A stretch of DNA of 64,000 nucleotides from Vallitalea guaymasensis (GTDB taxonomy: Bacteria > Bacillota > Clostridia > Lachnospirales > Vallitaleaceae): NCBI RefSeq assembly GCF_018141425.1, contig NZ_CP058561.1, positions 4,898,001-4,962,000 on the forward strand, given 5' to 3'. The position numbers and the translations under genes were made by a program. Numbering within the stretch: position 1 is the first letter of the stretch; each line of letters begins with the position of its first letter. Positions 45,370 to 53,560 of this stretch are shown here, one piece after another. A model generated the notes under the pieces. It saw only the letters and a program-made list of their open reading frames with translations. It did not search any database and was not told the DNA's origin.

Positions 45370-45551
45370 GAAGAAAAAGTGTTTTGTGATAATTTCTAAG
45401 TTACTAGGGGCAAAATAGTATATGTATATGTGGAGTAGTGAGGCAGGACGCCGAACCCAGCTTTTTGCTCAGGACGAGCAAGTAGCTGGCGTAACATATA
45501 CATATACTATTTTGCAAACGCCAAGTCAGAACAAAATATTTTTTCTGACTT
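45370..45551 (+). ncRNA. Candidate structured RNA, compact copy (B)
   Basis: Strand is assigned by analogy. The P1 helix of 22 perfect pairs joins 45410-45431 and 45494-45515. Inside lie GGAGTAGTGA, H1 as GGC-AGGAC-GCC (45442-45452), GAAC, then H2. H2 is closed by CCAGCT (45457-45462) and AGCTGG (45484-45489) and capped by TTGCTC-AGGAC-GAGCAA (45465-45481). H1 and H2 thus present the same AGGAC pentaloop. An outer helix pairs AGAAAAAGTGTTTTGT (ending 45387) with ACAAAATATTTTTTCT (45531-45546), all 16 positions including two G-U. The first 56 bases from 45410 are identical to copy A. The core is RNA-like rather than simply palindromic. Confidence 0.72.
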
Positions 45552-45593
45552 ACCTGAATATATTTAAAGAAAACTCCTAAAAATAATTATCCA

Positions 45594-45635
45594 TTGACAA
45601 AGACTAGATTATCTAGTAATATGAAATTAGATAAT
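45594..45635 (+). promoter_or_regulatory. Promoter with overlapping inverted repeat, MutS2-like leader
   Basis: TTGACA (45594-45599), exactly 17 bases, and TAATAT (45617-45622). CTAGATTATCTAG (45604-45616) is a near-palindrome in the spacer, and ATTATCTA (45608-45615) with TAGATAAT (45628-45635) straddles the -10, so a repressor site is plausible. The transcript would begin about 375 bases before the MutS2-like start codon. Confidence 0.72.
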
Positions 45636-45664
45636 TTAAGTATATGAATGTGAGAGGTACGTTT

Positions 45665-45688
45665 ATGGCGAAGGTGTTCTTTAACTAA
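45665..45688 (+). CDS. Putative 7-residue leader peptide
   Basis: ATG at 45665 encodes MAKVFFN and stops at 45686-45688. GAGAGG (45652-45657) lies 7 bases upstream, a proper ribosome binding site for so short a frame. It sits about 35 bases after the promoter and 28 bases before the first terminator-like hairpin, the classical place for a ribosome-sensing leader peptide. Its reality rests only on this arrangement. Confidence 0.45.
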   Translation: MAKVFFN

Positions 45689-45716
45689 TCTAATTTAATA
45701 GCGGCATGATAAAATT

Positions 45717-45756
45717 ATAATAATCTTACTTTTTGGTAGAATTATTATGCTTTTTT
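45717..45756 (+). terminator. Leader terminator 1
   Basis: ATAATAAT (45717-45724) pairs with ATTATTAT (45741-45748), and TAC pairs with GTA inside a small internal loop. GC and six T residues follow. It is AT-rich, so modest in strength. Confidence 0.55.
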
Positions 45757-45782
45757 GATATGCCTTAGTAAGTATTGATTAT

Positions 45783-45827
45783 ACCTATATGATAGGTTTA
45801 ATAATTGTACTTATTATTAGATTTTTT
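45783..45827 (+). terminator. Leader hairpins, terminator 2
   Basis: ACCTAT-ATG-ATAGGT (45783-45797) is directly followed by TAATAAT (45799-45805) pairing with ATTATTA (45813-45819), then GATTTTTT. The second hairpin is weak in base composition but has a proper T tract. Confidence 0.45.
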
Positions 45828-45898
45828 AATAGAACATTTATATACTGTAATTATCATATTTATATACGTTTCATATATAAAATATTTGTGTAATTATG

Positions 45899-45932
45899 GC
45901 TGAAAATGATTATGTTCATTTTCAGCTTTTTT
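45899..45932 (+). terminator. Leader terminator 3, the strongest
   Basis: GCTGAAAATGA (45899-45909) pairs perfectly with TCATTTTCAGC (45916-45926), followed by six T residues. It lies 75 bases before the MutS2-like start codon, and I see no good promoter between it and the gene. Confidence 0.85.
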
Positions 45933-46007
45933 AATTTAAAAATAAATAATTTTATGGAACTTGAAATCAATAATAAACTTTAACATAGACAAATGGAGGT
46001 AATACCG

Positions 46008-47948
46008 TTGAATATAAAAGCTTTAGAGCTATTAGAATATAATAAAATAAAAGAAAATGTAAGAGAGTTAGCAGTATCAGAATTAGGTAAGAAGTTGATT
46101 GATGAATTAAACCCCAGCGATGATATAGACAGGGTTAAGAATCAATTGATTGAAACAACAGAAGCAAGAAGTATCATGGATAAAAGTTCAGCAGTACCTA
46201 TTCAGAATCTTGTAGGTATTGAAAATGTCATAGAAAAGTTGGGAAAAGGAACGGCTCTCAATCCAGAGGATTTACAAAGTATCTTAGGATTGCTTCGTAG
46301 TACCAAAAAGTTGAAAAGATTCATGGAAGAAAGGAAGTATATTGCACCTACAATAAGTAATTATGCTTTTTCCATGTTTGAACTAAGTGACGTCATTGAA
46401 GAAATAGATAGATGTATAGATAATGGTCGTGTCGTAGATAAAGCCAGTACTCAACTAGAAAAAATAAGGAAAAAAATATATATTGCAGAAAATAGAGTGA
46501 AGGTGAAATTGGATGATATAATAAAATCCCCTGCTCATAGAAAATATCTACAGGAAAATATAGTTAGCATTAAAAACGGAAGACATGTCATAGCTGTAAA
46601 AAGTGAATATAGAAATAATATAGCTGGTAGTGTAATTGATAAATCCTCTACAGGTTCCACATTATTTATAGAACCCCAGGCGGTAAGAAAATTACAAAGT
46701 GAACTGGATCTACTGAAAATAGATGAGGAAAAGGAAGAATATCAGATTCTAATATACTTGACTTATATGGTTGAATCTTATAGCAGAGAATTAAACATTA
46801 GTATAGAAACCATGGCTTACTATGATTATGTATTTGCAAAAGGCAAGTACAGTAAAAGTATCAATGGGAGAAGTGCTAATGTGAATTTTGATGGTTATAT
46901 CAAGATTAATGGTGGTAAACATCCAATGCTTGGAAATGATGTAGTTCCACTAGATTTTGAAGTAGGCAATGACTATAGTGCATTAGTGATAACAGGACCT
47001 AACACGGGAGGTAAGACAGTAGCACTTAAGACTATAGGATTATTTACAGCAATGATACAATCTGGATTACATGTTCCAGTCCAAGAGGGAAGCGAATTCT
47101 CAATATATAGTGATATATTAGTTGATATTGGTGATGGTCAGAGTATAGAACAGTCTCTTAGTACCTTTTCGGCACATGTTAAGAATATAATAGAGATAAT
47201 GAAGGCTGCCACTAAATACACATTAATAATACTAGATGAGTTAGGTGCAGGAACAGACCCGGCTGAAGGAGAAGGGTTAGCAGTATCTGTACTAGAGGAA
47301 CTATATGATAGAGGATCAACAATTATAGCTACATCCCACTATAGCAAAGTTAAAACATTTGCAACAGAACATGAAGGATTCAACAATGGAAGAATGACAT
47401 TTGATATAGCAACATTAAAACCTATGTACAAATTAGTGATAGGAGAAGCTGGAGAAAGTAATGCTTTTATAATAGCCCTTAGACTAGGTATGAAAACAGA
47501 TGTTATTGAAAGAGCACATAAAATAACTTATAATGAAGAAAAGAATTACAAATCATTACTATCCAATGAACAAACCAACAAGGAAAAATTAAAAGTAAAC
47601 TACTATACAAAAGCAAAACGTCCAAAATCCTTAGATAGACAAAAACTGACTGAGGAGAATAAGAAATCTATAGTAGAATATAATATTGGAGATGTAGTCT
47701 ATGTCCATACTGTTAAACAAAAAGGAGTAGTCTATGAGAAGGTAAATAAAAAAGGCGAAGTCGGAGTGATGGTAAGGAATAAAAAGATGTTGGTTCAGAT
47801 TAAAAGGTTATCACCATTCTTAGATAGTAAAGATCTATATCCAGAAGATTATGATATGGATATCATATTTGAAACAAAAGAAAATAGGAAGAAAAAGAAG
47901 ACTATGAATAGGAAATATGTAAAAGATATGGTAAGAGAAATCGAGTAA
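46008..47948 (+). CDS. MutS2-like ATPase lacking the Smr nuclease domain
   Basis: This 646-residue protein belongs to the MutS2 branch. The N-terminus NIKALELLEYNKIKENV and the lever/clamp helices to about residue 290 are followed by the ABC ATPase: Walker A TGPNTGGKTVALK (about 325-337), FSAHVKNI, Walker B LIILDELGAGTDPAEG and TSHYSKVK. Full MutS2 proteins (about 780 residues) end in an Smr endonuclease domain; here the tail is only a short basic segment after a KOW-like NIGDVVYVHTVKQKGVV region. MutS2 splits collided ribosomes or affects recombination; a paralogue without Smr may do only the former. The TTG at 46008 is chosen: GGAGG lies 8 bases upstream. Expression probably depends on the leader. 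Confidence 0.87.
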   Translation: MNIKALELLEYNKIKENVRELAVSELGKKLIDELNPSDDIDRVKNQLIETTEARSIMDKSSAVPIQNLVGIENVIEKLGKGTALNPEDLQSILGLLRSTKKLKRFMEERKYIAPTISNYAFSMFELSDVIEEIDRCIDNGRVVDKASTQLEKIRKKIYIAENRVKVKLDDIIKSPAHRKYLQENIVSIKNGRHVIAVKSEYRNNIAGSVIDKSSTGSTLFIEPQAVRKLQSELDLLKIDEEKEEYQILIYLTYMVESYSRELNISIETMAYYDYVFAKGKYSKSINGRSANVNFDGYIKINGGKHPMLGNDVVPLDFEVGNDYSALVITGPNTGGKTVALKTIGLFTAMIQSGLHVPVQEGSEFSIYSDILVDIGDGQSIEQSLSTFSAHVKNIIEIMKAATKYTLIILDELGAGTDPAEGEGLAVSVLEELYDRGSTIIATSHYSKVKTFATEHEGFNNGRMTFDIATLKPMYKLVIGEAGESNAFIIALRLGMKTDVIERAHKITYNEEKNYKSLLSNEQTNKEKLKVNYYTKAKRPKSLDRQKLTEENKKSIVEYNIGDVVYVHTVKQKGVVYEKVNKKGEVGVMVRNKKMLVQIKRLSPFLDSKDLYPEDYDMDIIFETKENRKKKKTMNRKYVKDMVREIE

Positions 47949-47973
47949 AAGAAAAACGATATGGAGGAATAAT

Positions 47974-48333
47974 ATGTTGACACGTGATGAAGTGAAAAAA
48001 TATATACTAAGTAAACCAGGTGCTTATGAAGATTATCCTTTCGGGGACGATGTACCAGTATTTAAGGTATGCAACAAGATGTTTGGTCTTTTCAACAGTG
48101 GTAATGATGAGCTTAGGGTTAACTTGAAAAGTGACCCTAGCGAGGCTCTTTACCTTAGAGATAATTTTGAAGCTATCATACCAGGGTATCATATGAATAA
48201 AAAACATTGGAATACGGTTATTATAGATGGTAGTTTACCTGATTCTATGATTACAGAATTGATTGATAAATCATATATGCTTGTCTATAGTAAACTTAAG
48301 AAAAGTGAGAGAGAAATTTTAGATAAAAAATGA
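47974..48333 (+). CDS. MmcQ/YjbR-family protein
   Basis: This 119-residue protein has the double-wing YjbR fold sequence. KPGAYEDYPFGDDVPVFKVCNKMFGLF comes first, then RVNLKSDPSEALYLRDNFEAIIPGYHMNKKHWNTVII. Members bind DNA or are of unknown role. GGAGG lies 7 bases before the ATG. It starts 25 bases after the MutS2-like stop and is probably cotranscribed with it. Confidence 0.9.
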   Translation: MLTRDEVKKYILSKPGAYEDYPFGDDVPVFKVCNKMFGLFNSGNDELRVNLKSDPSEALYLRDNFEAIIPGYHMNKKHWNTVIIDGSLPDSMITELIDKSYMLVYSKLKKSEREILDKK

Positions 48334-48357
48334 ATATATGGGGTAAGGATACGTTGA

Positions 48358-48657
48358 TTATACTGGATAATGAATTATTGCTGCTATTTTGGAAATGGGA
48401 ATATCGGCAATAGAGCCAGGTTTATACAAACAAGGGGGAGAGTTATTAAAGGTTCTATTGAAATTAATCATATTTTTTGGTGATTCGTCATGCTTTTTTA
48501 TTACCCCTAGCGTTAGGATTAATGTAACGTAATCTTCATGGATTGCTGCAAGTGTTCCGGTAAAATCAACGCTATTATCATTACACCCAACAGTGTGAAT
48601 CGTAACTGTCTTATAAAGGAACTTTTTCAAGTTATCTGAGAATATATTATCAACCAT
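48358..48657 (-). CDS. Small beta-rich protein, paralogue of the Cys-rich protein at 48832
   Basis: This 99-residue protein (VDNIFSDNLKKFLYKTVTIHTVG...) shares its ends with the next minus-strand protein. KFLYKTVTIHT corresponds to RLIGQTVTIFT, DFTGTLAAIHEDYVTLIL to GFTGIVLACTECFIKLLT, and GSIADIPISKIAAII to GSVTLIPCDKIASFV. The pattern looks like a small Sm-like or SH3-like beta barrel. Position among coat-type genes suggests a spore-surface protein. The ATG at 48657 is preferred, with GGTGAT 5 to 6 bases upstream; the ATG at 48669 is an alternative. Confidence 0.68.
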   Translation of the reverse strand: MVDNIFSDNLKKFLYKTVTIHTVGCNDNSVDFTGTLAAIHEDYVTLILTLGVIKKHDESPKNMINFNRTFNNSPPCLYKPGSIADIPISKIAAIIHYPV

Positions 48658-48675
48658 ATTAATCACCATATTGTA

Positions 48676-48696
48676 CTCTATAGTTTAACTATAGAG
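48676..48696. promoter_or_regulatory. Perfect palindrome upstream of the small beta-rich protein gene
   Basis: CTCTATAGTT (48676-48685), one T, and AACTATAGAG (48687-48696) are exactly complementary. The element ends 19 bases before the preferred start codon, where a 5' UTR hairpin or operator would act. Confidence 0.5.
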
Positions 48697-48795
48697 AGAA
48701 GAAATCTATGTGATTAATTATATTAGAATGTTAGTATAATTATTACTGATAGAGAGTTGTATACTCATATATATTTATAATAAATATTATTATAT

Positions 48796-48820
48796 GAAGA
48801 AAGCAGGGATTCCCCTGCTT
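48796..48820 (-). terminator. Terminator of the Cys/Gly-rich protein gene
   Basis: AAGCAGGG (48801-48808) pairs with CCCTGCTT (48813-48820). On the minus strand TTTCTTC follows; on the plus strand seven T residues follow, so it can act in both directions. Confidence 0.75.
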
Positions 48821-48831
48821 TTTTTCTATTA

Positions 48832-49227
48832 CTATTGAACTGCGTTTTGTACGAAAGATGCAATCTTGTCACAAGGTATTAAAGTAACAGATCCTAAATT
48901 ATTGTAGCAACCATATCCACTGTAACCAAAACCACAGCAACCGCCACCACTGCCATAACCGCTTCCGCCGCCGCAACCGCAACCGCAGCCACTAAGATTA
49001 GTTTTACAAGTGTTGCAACCTTGACCACAACATGCAGCACATGGTCCTTGAATTGGATAAGTAGGAGCTCCACCTGGGCAAGTTAATAACTTAATAAAGC
49101 ACTCTGTACAAGCAAGAACTATACCAGTAAAACCACAACCTGATGCGCCTCCACTTGTTGTAAAAATAGTAACTGTTTGACCTATTAATCTACCAAGATC
49201 ATGATGGAAACCATAACCGTCAGCCAT
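48832..49227 (-). CDS. Cys/Gly-rich surface-type protein with Sm-like ends
   Basis: This 131-residue protein has a beta-rich frame (DLGRLIGQTVTIFTT at the start, GSVTLIPCDKIASFVQNAVQ at the end). It is interrupted by about 50 residues that are nearly all Cys and Gly with some Tyr and Ser (CGCGCGGGSGYGSGGGCCG). There are 16 or more Cys in all. No signal peptide is present, so it is probably deposited from the mother cell as a coat or exosporium component that can cross-link by disulfides. AAAGGAGG lies 8 bases before the ATG. The GC-rich low-complexity DNA stands out from the AT-rich surroundings. Confidence 0.72.
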   Translation of the reverse strand: MADGYGFHHDLGRLIGQTVTIFTTSGGASGCGFTGIVLACTECFIKLLTCPGGAPTYPIQGPCAACCGQGCNTCKTNLSGCGCGCGGGSGYGSGGGCCGFGYSGYGCYNNLGSVTLIPCDKIASFVQNAVQ

Positions 49228-49402
49228 TTATTCTAACCTCCTTTTATTATCTTGTCCTAGTATATAGTATGTCTAGGTGTCCTAATGTGTGAAAAATAAA
49301 ATAGAAAAATTTTTATTTATATGCTATAATTTTTATGCTATAGAAAAACGGCATGATTATGATTGTTATGATAATCCGATTAAGTTAGAGAGGTAAATAA
49401 GA

Positions 49403-50620
49403 ATGGTAAACCGTATTGGTATGTTGTTAGAGAGATATGATATATATAATCGATGGGTAAGCGTTGCTATATCTATAATTATAATTTTATTGATTTGTAT
49501 TATAGTCCAGAAAATAACCAAATATATTATACTTAATATCATCCAGAAAATAGTTAATAAAACAGATAATGTCTTTGATGAAATATTATATGAGAAAAAA
49601 GTATTTCATAATATATCACATATAGCTCCAGCAATTATAATATACATATTCTCTAATTCATTTGAATCAAGGGAGATAATACAGAGTATTGTATATGCAT
49701 ATATCCTGCTTATACTTACTTTAACTTTATTTAAGATATTAGATTCAATACAACAAATATATAGAACTAAAGAGTTTTCTAAGAGTAGACCAATCAAAGG
49801 AATCATACAAGTTATAAAAATTATAATATGTGTATTTGCTGTGGTATTCATTGTTGCAATATTCACAAGTGATTCTGCAGCTTGGGCTATGTTAAGTGGG
49901 CTTGGAGGAATGTCGGCAATCATTATTCTAATATTCAGAGATTCCATATTAGGTCTTGTCGCAGGGATTCAATTATCAACTAATAACTTATTAAAAATCG
50001 GTGATTGGATAGAAATGCAGCAATTTGGTGCAGATGGTGAAGTAGTTGATATATCATTAACTAATATAACTGTGGAAAATTGGGATAAAACCTTAGTCAA
50101 CGTTCCTGCTTATAAATTTATAGATGAATCATTCAAGAATTGGAGAGGAATGACAGACGCTGGTGGAAGAAGAATTAAAAGAGCAATACATATAGACATT
50201 AACACTATTAGATTTCTTGATGATAAGCTATATGACCATTTAATGGAAGTAGACATGTTAAAAGATTATTTGACTAGCAAACAATGTGATATTAATGCTT
50301 ATAATAAGAGTTGTAACATGGTCAACAATGTTAATGGTAGGAAGCTTACTAATATTGGTTCATTTAGAGCTTACGTAATTGAGTATCTCAAGAGAAATCC
50401 CAAAATACATAATGATTTCACCTTACTAGTAAGACAATTGGCTCCTACTGATACAGGATTACCAATAGAAATATATTGCTTCACTAATGATACAGCATGG
50501 GCTAACTACGAAGGAATCATGGCAGATATTTTTGACCATCTGTTGGCAATAATTAGTGAGTTTGATTTGAAAGTATATCAAAATCCATCAGGTTCAGATT
50601 TTGTGAAATTGGCTAAGTAA
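49403..50620 (+). CDS. Mechanosensitive channel, MscS superfamily (YbdG-like)
   Basis: This 405-residue channel has about five membrane helices before residue 180, ending in the pore-lining AWAMLSGLGGMSAIIILIFRDSILGLVAGIQ. The MscS beta domain follows. GDWIEMQQFGADGEVVDISLTNITVENWDKTLVNVPAYKFIDESFKNWRGM and GGRRIKRAIHIDINTIRFLD match the E. coli YbdG branch, which includes a long insertion before the C-terminal domain. It would release solutes after hypo-osmotic shock. AGAGAGG lies just upstream. It is followed by ung at 21 bases and topB at 18 bases. Confidence 0.9.
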   Translation: MVNRIGMLLERYDIYNRWVSVAISIIIILLICIIVQKITKYIILNIIQKIVNKTDNVFDEILYEKKVFHNISHIAPAIIIYIFSNSFESREIIQSIVYAYILLILTLTLFKILDSIQQIYRTKEFSKSRPIKGIIQVIKIIICVFAVVFIVAIFTSDSAAWAMLSGLGGMSAIIILIFRDSILGLVAGIQLSTNNLLKIGDWIEMQQFGADGEVVDISLTNITVENWDKTLVNVPAYKFIDESFKNWRGMTDAGGRRIKRAIHIDINTIRFLDDKLYDHLMEVDMLKDYLTSKQCDINAYNKSCNMVNNVNGRKLTNIGSFRAYVIEYLKRNPKIHNDFTLLVRQLAPTDTGLPIEIYCFTNDTAWANYEGIMADIFDHLLAIISEFDLKVYQNPSGSDFVKLAK

Positions 50621-50641
50621 AAATAAAGGGGATGGAATTAG

Positions 50642-51319
50642 ATGAAAAAAATATTTGAAAATGATTGGCAAGAACTTTTAAATGATGAATTTGATAAAGA
50701 ATATTATAAAAAATTACGACATCAGTTGAAGAATGAATATAGTAATTACACTATATATCCTGATATGTACGATATATTTAATGCATTGCATTACACATCC
50801 TATGAAAATGTGAAAGTTGTTATATTAGGTCAAGATCCTTATCATGGACCTAATCAAGCACATGGGTTGAGTTTTTCAGTGAAAAAAGGTGTGAGGATAC
50901 CACCCTCCCTAGTAAACATATATAAAGAATTGAATAATGATTTGGACTGTAAAATACCAAGTCATGGTAATCTTACTAAGTGGGCTAAGCAAGGTATACT
51001 ATTACTGAATGCATCATTGACAGTAAGAGCTTCCAAGCCTTCTTCTCACAGTAAAATAGGATGGCAGATTTTTACTGATAAAATAATATCTCTGCTAAAT
51101 CAACGAGAGGAACCTGTTGTTTTCATTTTATGGGGGAACTATGCAATTTCCAAGGAAAAACTTATTACCAATGATAGACATTATATTATAAAATCTGTTC
51201 ATCCAAGTCCATTATCAGCAAGCAGGGGCTTTTTTGGCAGTAAACCATTTTCTAAGGCAAATGAGTTTTTGAAAAGTATTAATAAAGAAGAAATAGACTG
51301 GCAAATAGATGAGATATAA
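50642..51319 (+). CDS. ung: Uracil-DNA glycosylase
   Basis: Removes uracil from DNA as the first step of base excision repair. The protein has 225 residues, the normal size. The water-activating Asp65 is in [18 protein letters not shown], the uracil-specific Asn is in LLLNASLTV, and the DNA-intercalating loop is [24 protein letters not shown] precedes the ATG. It lies between a channel gene and topB in a probable operon. Confidence 0.97.
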   Translation: MKKIFENDWQELLNDEFDKEYYKKLRHQLKNEYSNYTIYPDMYDIFNALHYTSYENVKVVILGQDPYHGPNQAHGLSFSVKKGVRIPPSLVNIYKELNNDLDCKIPSHGNLTKWAKQGILLLNASLTVRASKPSSHSKIGWQIFTDKIISLLNQREEPVVFILWGNYAISKEKLITNDRHYIIKSVHPSPLSASRGFFGSKPFSKANEFLKSINKEEIDWQIDEI

Positions 51320-51337
51320 AAAAAGGATGGATAAAAA

Positions 51338-53494
51338 ATGGGTAAAACGTTAGTATTAGCTGAGAAACCTTCTGTTGGTAGAGAAATAGGAAGGGTTCTT
51401 TCATGTAAAAGAAAATCAGATGGAGCATTATATGGAGATAAATATGTGGTGACTTGGGCACTTGGACATTTAGTTACTTTGGCAAATCCAGAAAGTTACC
51501 ATGAAAGATACAAGAGTTGGAATATGAATGACTTGCCCATGCTTCCAGAAAAGATGAAATTAGTGGTCATCAAGAAAACTTCCAGACAGTTCAATGTAGT
51601 TAAGAATCTCATGAACAGCAAAGATATAACGGAAATCGTAATTGCAACTGATGCTGGAAGAGAAGGTGAACTTGTAGCAAGATGGATTATAGAGAAAGCA
51701 AGAGTTAAAAAGCCTATAAAAAGATTATGGATTTCATCACAAACAGATAAAGCAATAAAAGATGGATTTAAAAACTTGAAAGACGGAAAGGCATACTGGA
51801 ATCTATATAGGTCAGCATTTGCAAGGTCAAAAGCAGATTGGTACGTTGGACTTAACTTGACTAGAGCATTAACCTGCAAACATAATGTGCAGTTATCAGC
51901 TGGTAGAGTTCAGACACCAACTCTTAACATGATTGTTCAAAGAGAAGAAGAAATTAATAAATTTGTTCCAGCAAAATTCTGGGAAATAAAGTGTTCAGCA
52001 AAAAATGTTGAATTTAACCTATTGGGTAAGGATGGTAACTCAAGAATATTCAACAAAGAAAAAAGAGATAGCTTATTGGATAAGTTGAAAAATGAAGATG
52101 GTGTTGTAAAGAGTGTAGAAGAAAAGATTAAGAAAATAAATGCTCCGTATGCTTATGATTTGACAACACTACAAATAGATGCAAATAATAAATATGGTTT
52201 TTCTGCTAAGAGAACCTTACAGATAATGCAGCAATTATATGAGCACCATAAAGCGGTTACTTATCCAAGGACTGATTCCAAGTATATATCCAAAGATATA
52301 GTGCCTACGTTAAAAGAAAGATTGGAAACTATAACATCCAGTTCATATAAAGGCTTTGCGAGAGCACTACTTAGAACGAAATTAAATATTTCAAGTAGAT
52401 TTGTAGATGATAAAAAAGTAACTGACCACCATGCTATCATTCCTACAGAACAAACAGTATTTTTAAATGATCTATCCTCAGATGAAAGAAAAATATATGA
52501 TCTTATTGTAAAAAGATTCTTAGAAGTTCTTTCCAAGCCATGTGAATATAAGGAAATAAAAGTAAAACTTAGTGTAAAAGATGAATTATTCAATGTAACA
52601 TATAAAAATATTATTAATCAAGGATGGAAACAGATAGGCTCTGATAATGAAGATATTAAAAATGAGCAGATAAAATTCAAAAAGGATGATAAAGTAAAGA
52701 TAGATAAAGTTTTCTATAATGAAGGTTCTACAAAACCACCTTCAAGATATACTGAAGCTTTGTTATTAGCAGACATGGAAAATCCTAAGCGGTTTGTAAA
52801 AGAAAGCAAAATGAAAGAAACCTTATCAAGTGTTGGAGGAATAGGCACTGTAGCAACAAGGGCAGATATCATTGAGAAATTATATAATACCTATTATATA
52901 GAAAACAAAGACGGTAAAATACATCCTACCTCCAAAGGTAAACAATTGGTTGAATTAGTACCAGAAGATATAAAATCACCTATACTTACGGCAAAATGGG
53001 AAATGGAATTGACTGGTATAAGTAAAGGCAACGTAAAAGAAATCAAGTTCACGGAAAATATAAAAAACTATACAAAAGAACTTGTGGAGAAAGTAAAAAA
53101 AGATAATGTAACTTTTAAACATGATAATATAACTGGTGAAAAATGCCCGGATTGTGGCAGTAATCTGTTGAAAGTCAATAATAAACAAGGCGAGATGCTA
53201 GTCTGTAAAGACAGAGAATGCGGCTACAAGAGAATGCTCAATAGAGCAACTAATGCAAGATGCCCCGAGTGCCATAAGAAAATGATAATGGTTGGTGAGG
53301 GAGACAAAAAGATGTTCATATGCAATAATTGCGGTTTCAAAGAAAAGCTGACTTCTTGGAACAAGAAAAAAGAAGGAAAATCCAATCAGATGAATAAAAA
53401 ACAAGTGAAGAATTATATGAATAAAATGAAAAAAGATGCTGACAAACCATTGAATAATGCTTTTGCAGATTCACTATCAAAATTTAAGTTTTAA
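51338..53494 (+). CDS. topB: DNA topoisomerase III
   Basis: This type IA topoisomerase has 718 residues. The Toprim domain has Glu9 in LAEKPSVGREIG and DAGREGE from Asp105; the catalytic Tyr309 is in AVTYPRTDSKYIS. The C-terminus carries two zinc-ribbon repeats, CPDCGSN...CKDRECGYK and CPECHKK...CNNCGFK, followed by a basic tail. It decatenates and relaxes single-stranded regions during replication and recombination. AAAGGATGG precedes the ATG. Confidence 0.96.
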   Translation: MGKTLVLAEKPSVGREIGRVLSCKRKSDGALYGDKYVVTWALGHLVTLANPESYHERYKSWNMNDLPMLPEKMKLVVIKKTSRQFNVVKNLMNSKDITEIVIATDAGREGELVARWIIEKARVKKPIKRLWISSQTDKAIKDGFKNLKDGKAYWNLYRSAFARSKADWYVGLNLTRALTCKHNVQLSAGRVQTPTLNMIVQREEEINKFVPAKFWEIKCSAKNVEFNLLGKDGNSRIFNKEKRDSLLDKLKNEDGVVKSVEEKIKKINAPYAYDLTTLQIDANNKYGFSAKRTLQIMQQLYEHHKAVTYPRTDSKYISKDIVPTLKERLETITSSSYKGFARALLRTKLNISSRFVDDKKVTDHHAIIPTEQTVFLNDLSSDERKIYDLIVKRFLEVLSKPCEYKEIKVKLSVKDELFNVTYKNIINQGWKQIGSDNEDIKNEQIKFKKDDKVKIDKVFYNEGSTKPPSRYTEALLLADMENPKRFVKESKMKETLSSVGGIGTVATRADIIEKLYNTYYIENKDGKIHPTSKGKQLVELVPEDIKSPILTAKWEMELTGISKGNVKEIKFTENIKNYTKELVEKVKKDNVTFKHDNITGEKCPDCGSNLLKVNNKQGEMLVCKDRECGYKRMLNRATNARCPECHKKMIMVGEGDKKMFICNNCGFKEKLTSWNKKKEGKSNQMNKKQVKNYMNKMKKDADKPLNNAFADSLSKFKF

Positions 53495-53502
53495 CACTAT
53501 GT

Positions 53503-53553
53503 TAAAAGGGACGTATCATGATTGATTTGATTTCAATCATGATAGTCCCTTTA
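53503..53553. terminator. Bidirectional terminator between topB and the coat gene
   Basis: AAAAGGGAC and TATCATGATTGA pair with TCAATCATGATA and GTCCCTTTT around a short loop, over 20 bp with one bulged G. A/T tracts flank it on both sides, as expected between convergent genes. Confidence 0.8.
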
Positions 53554-53560
53554 AAATTTA

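Noticed and set aside
45933..46007. Separate promoter for the MutS2-like gene after the last terminator
   Set aside because: The best pair (TTGAAA at 45961 and CATAGA 17 bases later) has a poor -10 and would leave almost no leader. It is kept only as the main alternative to the attenuator idea.
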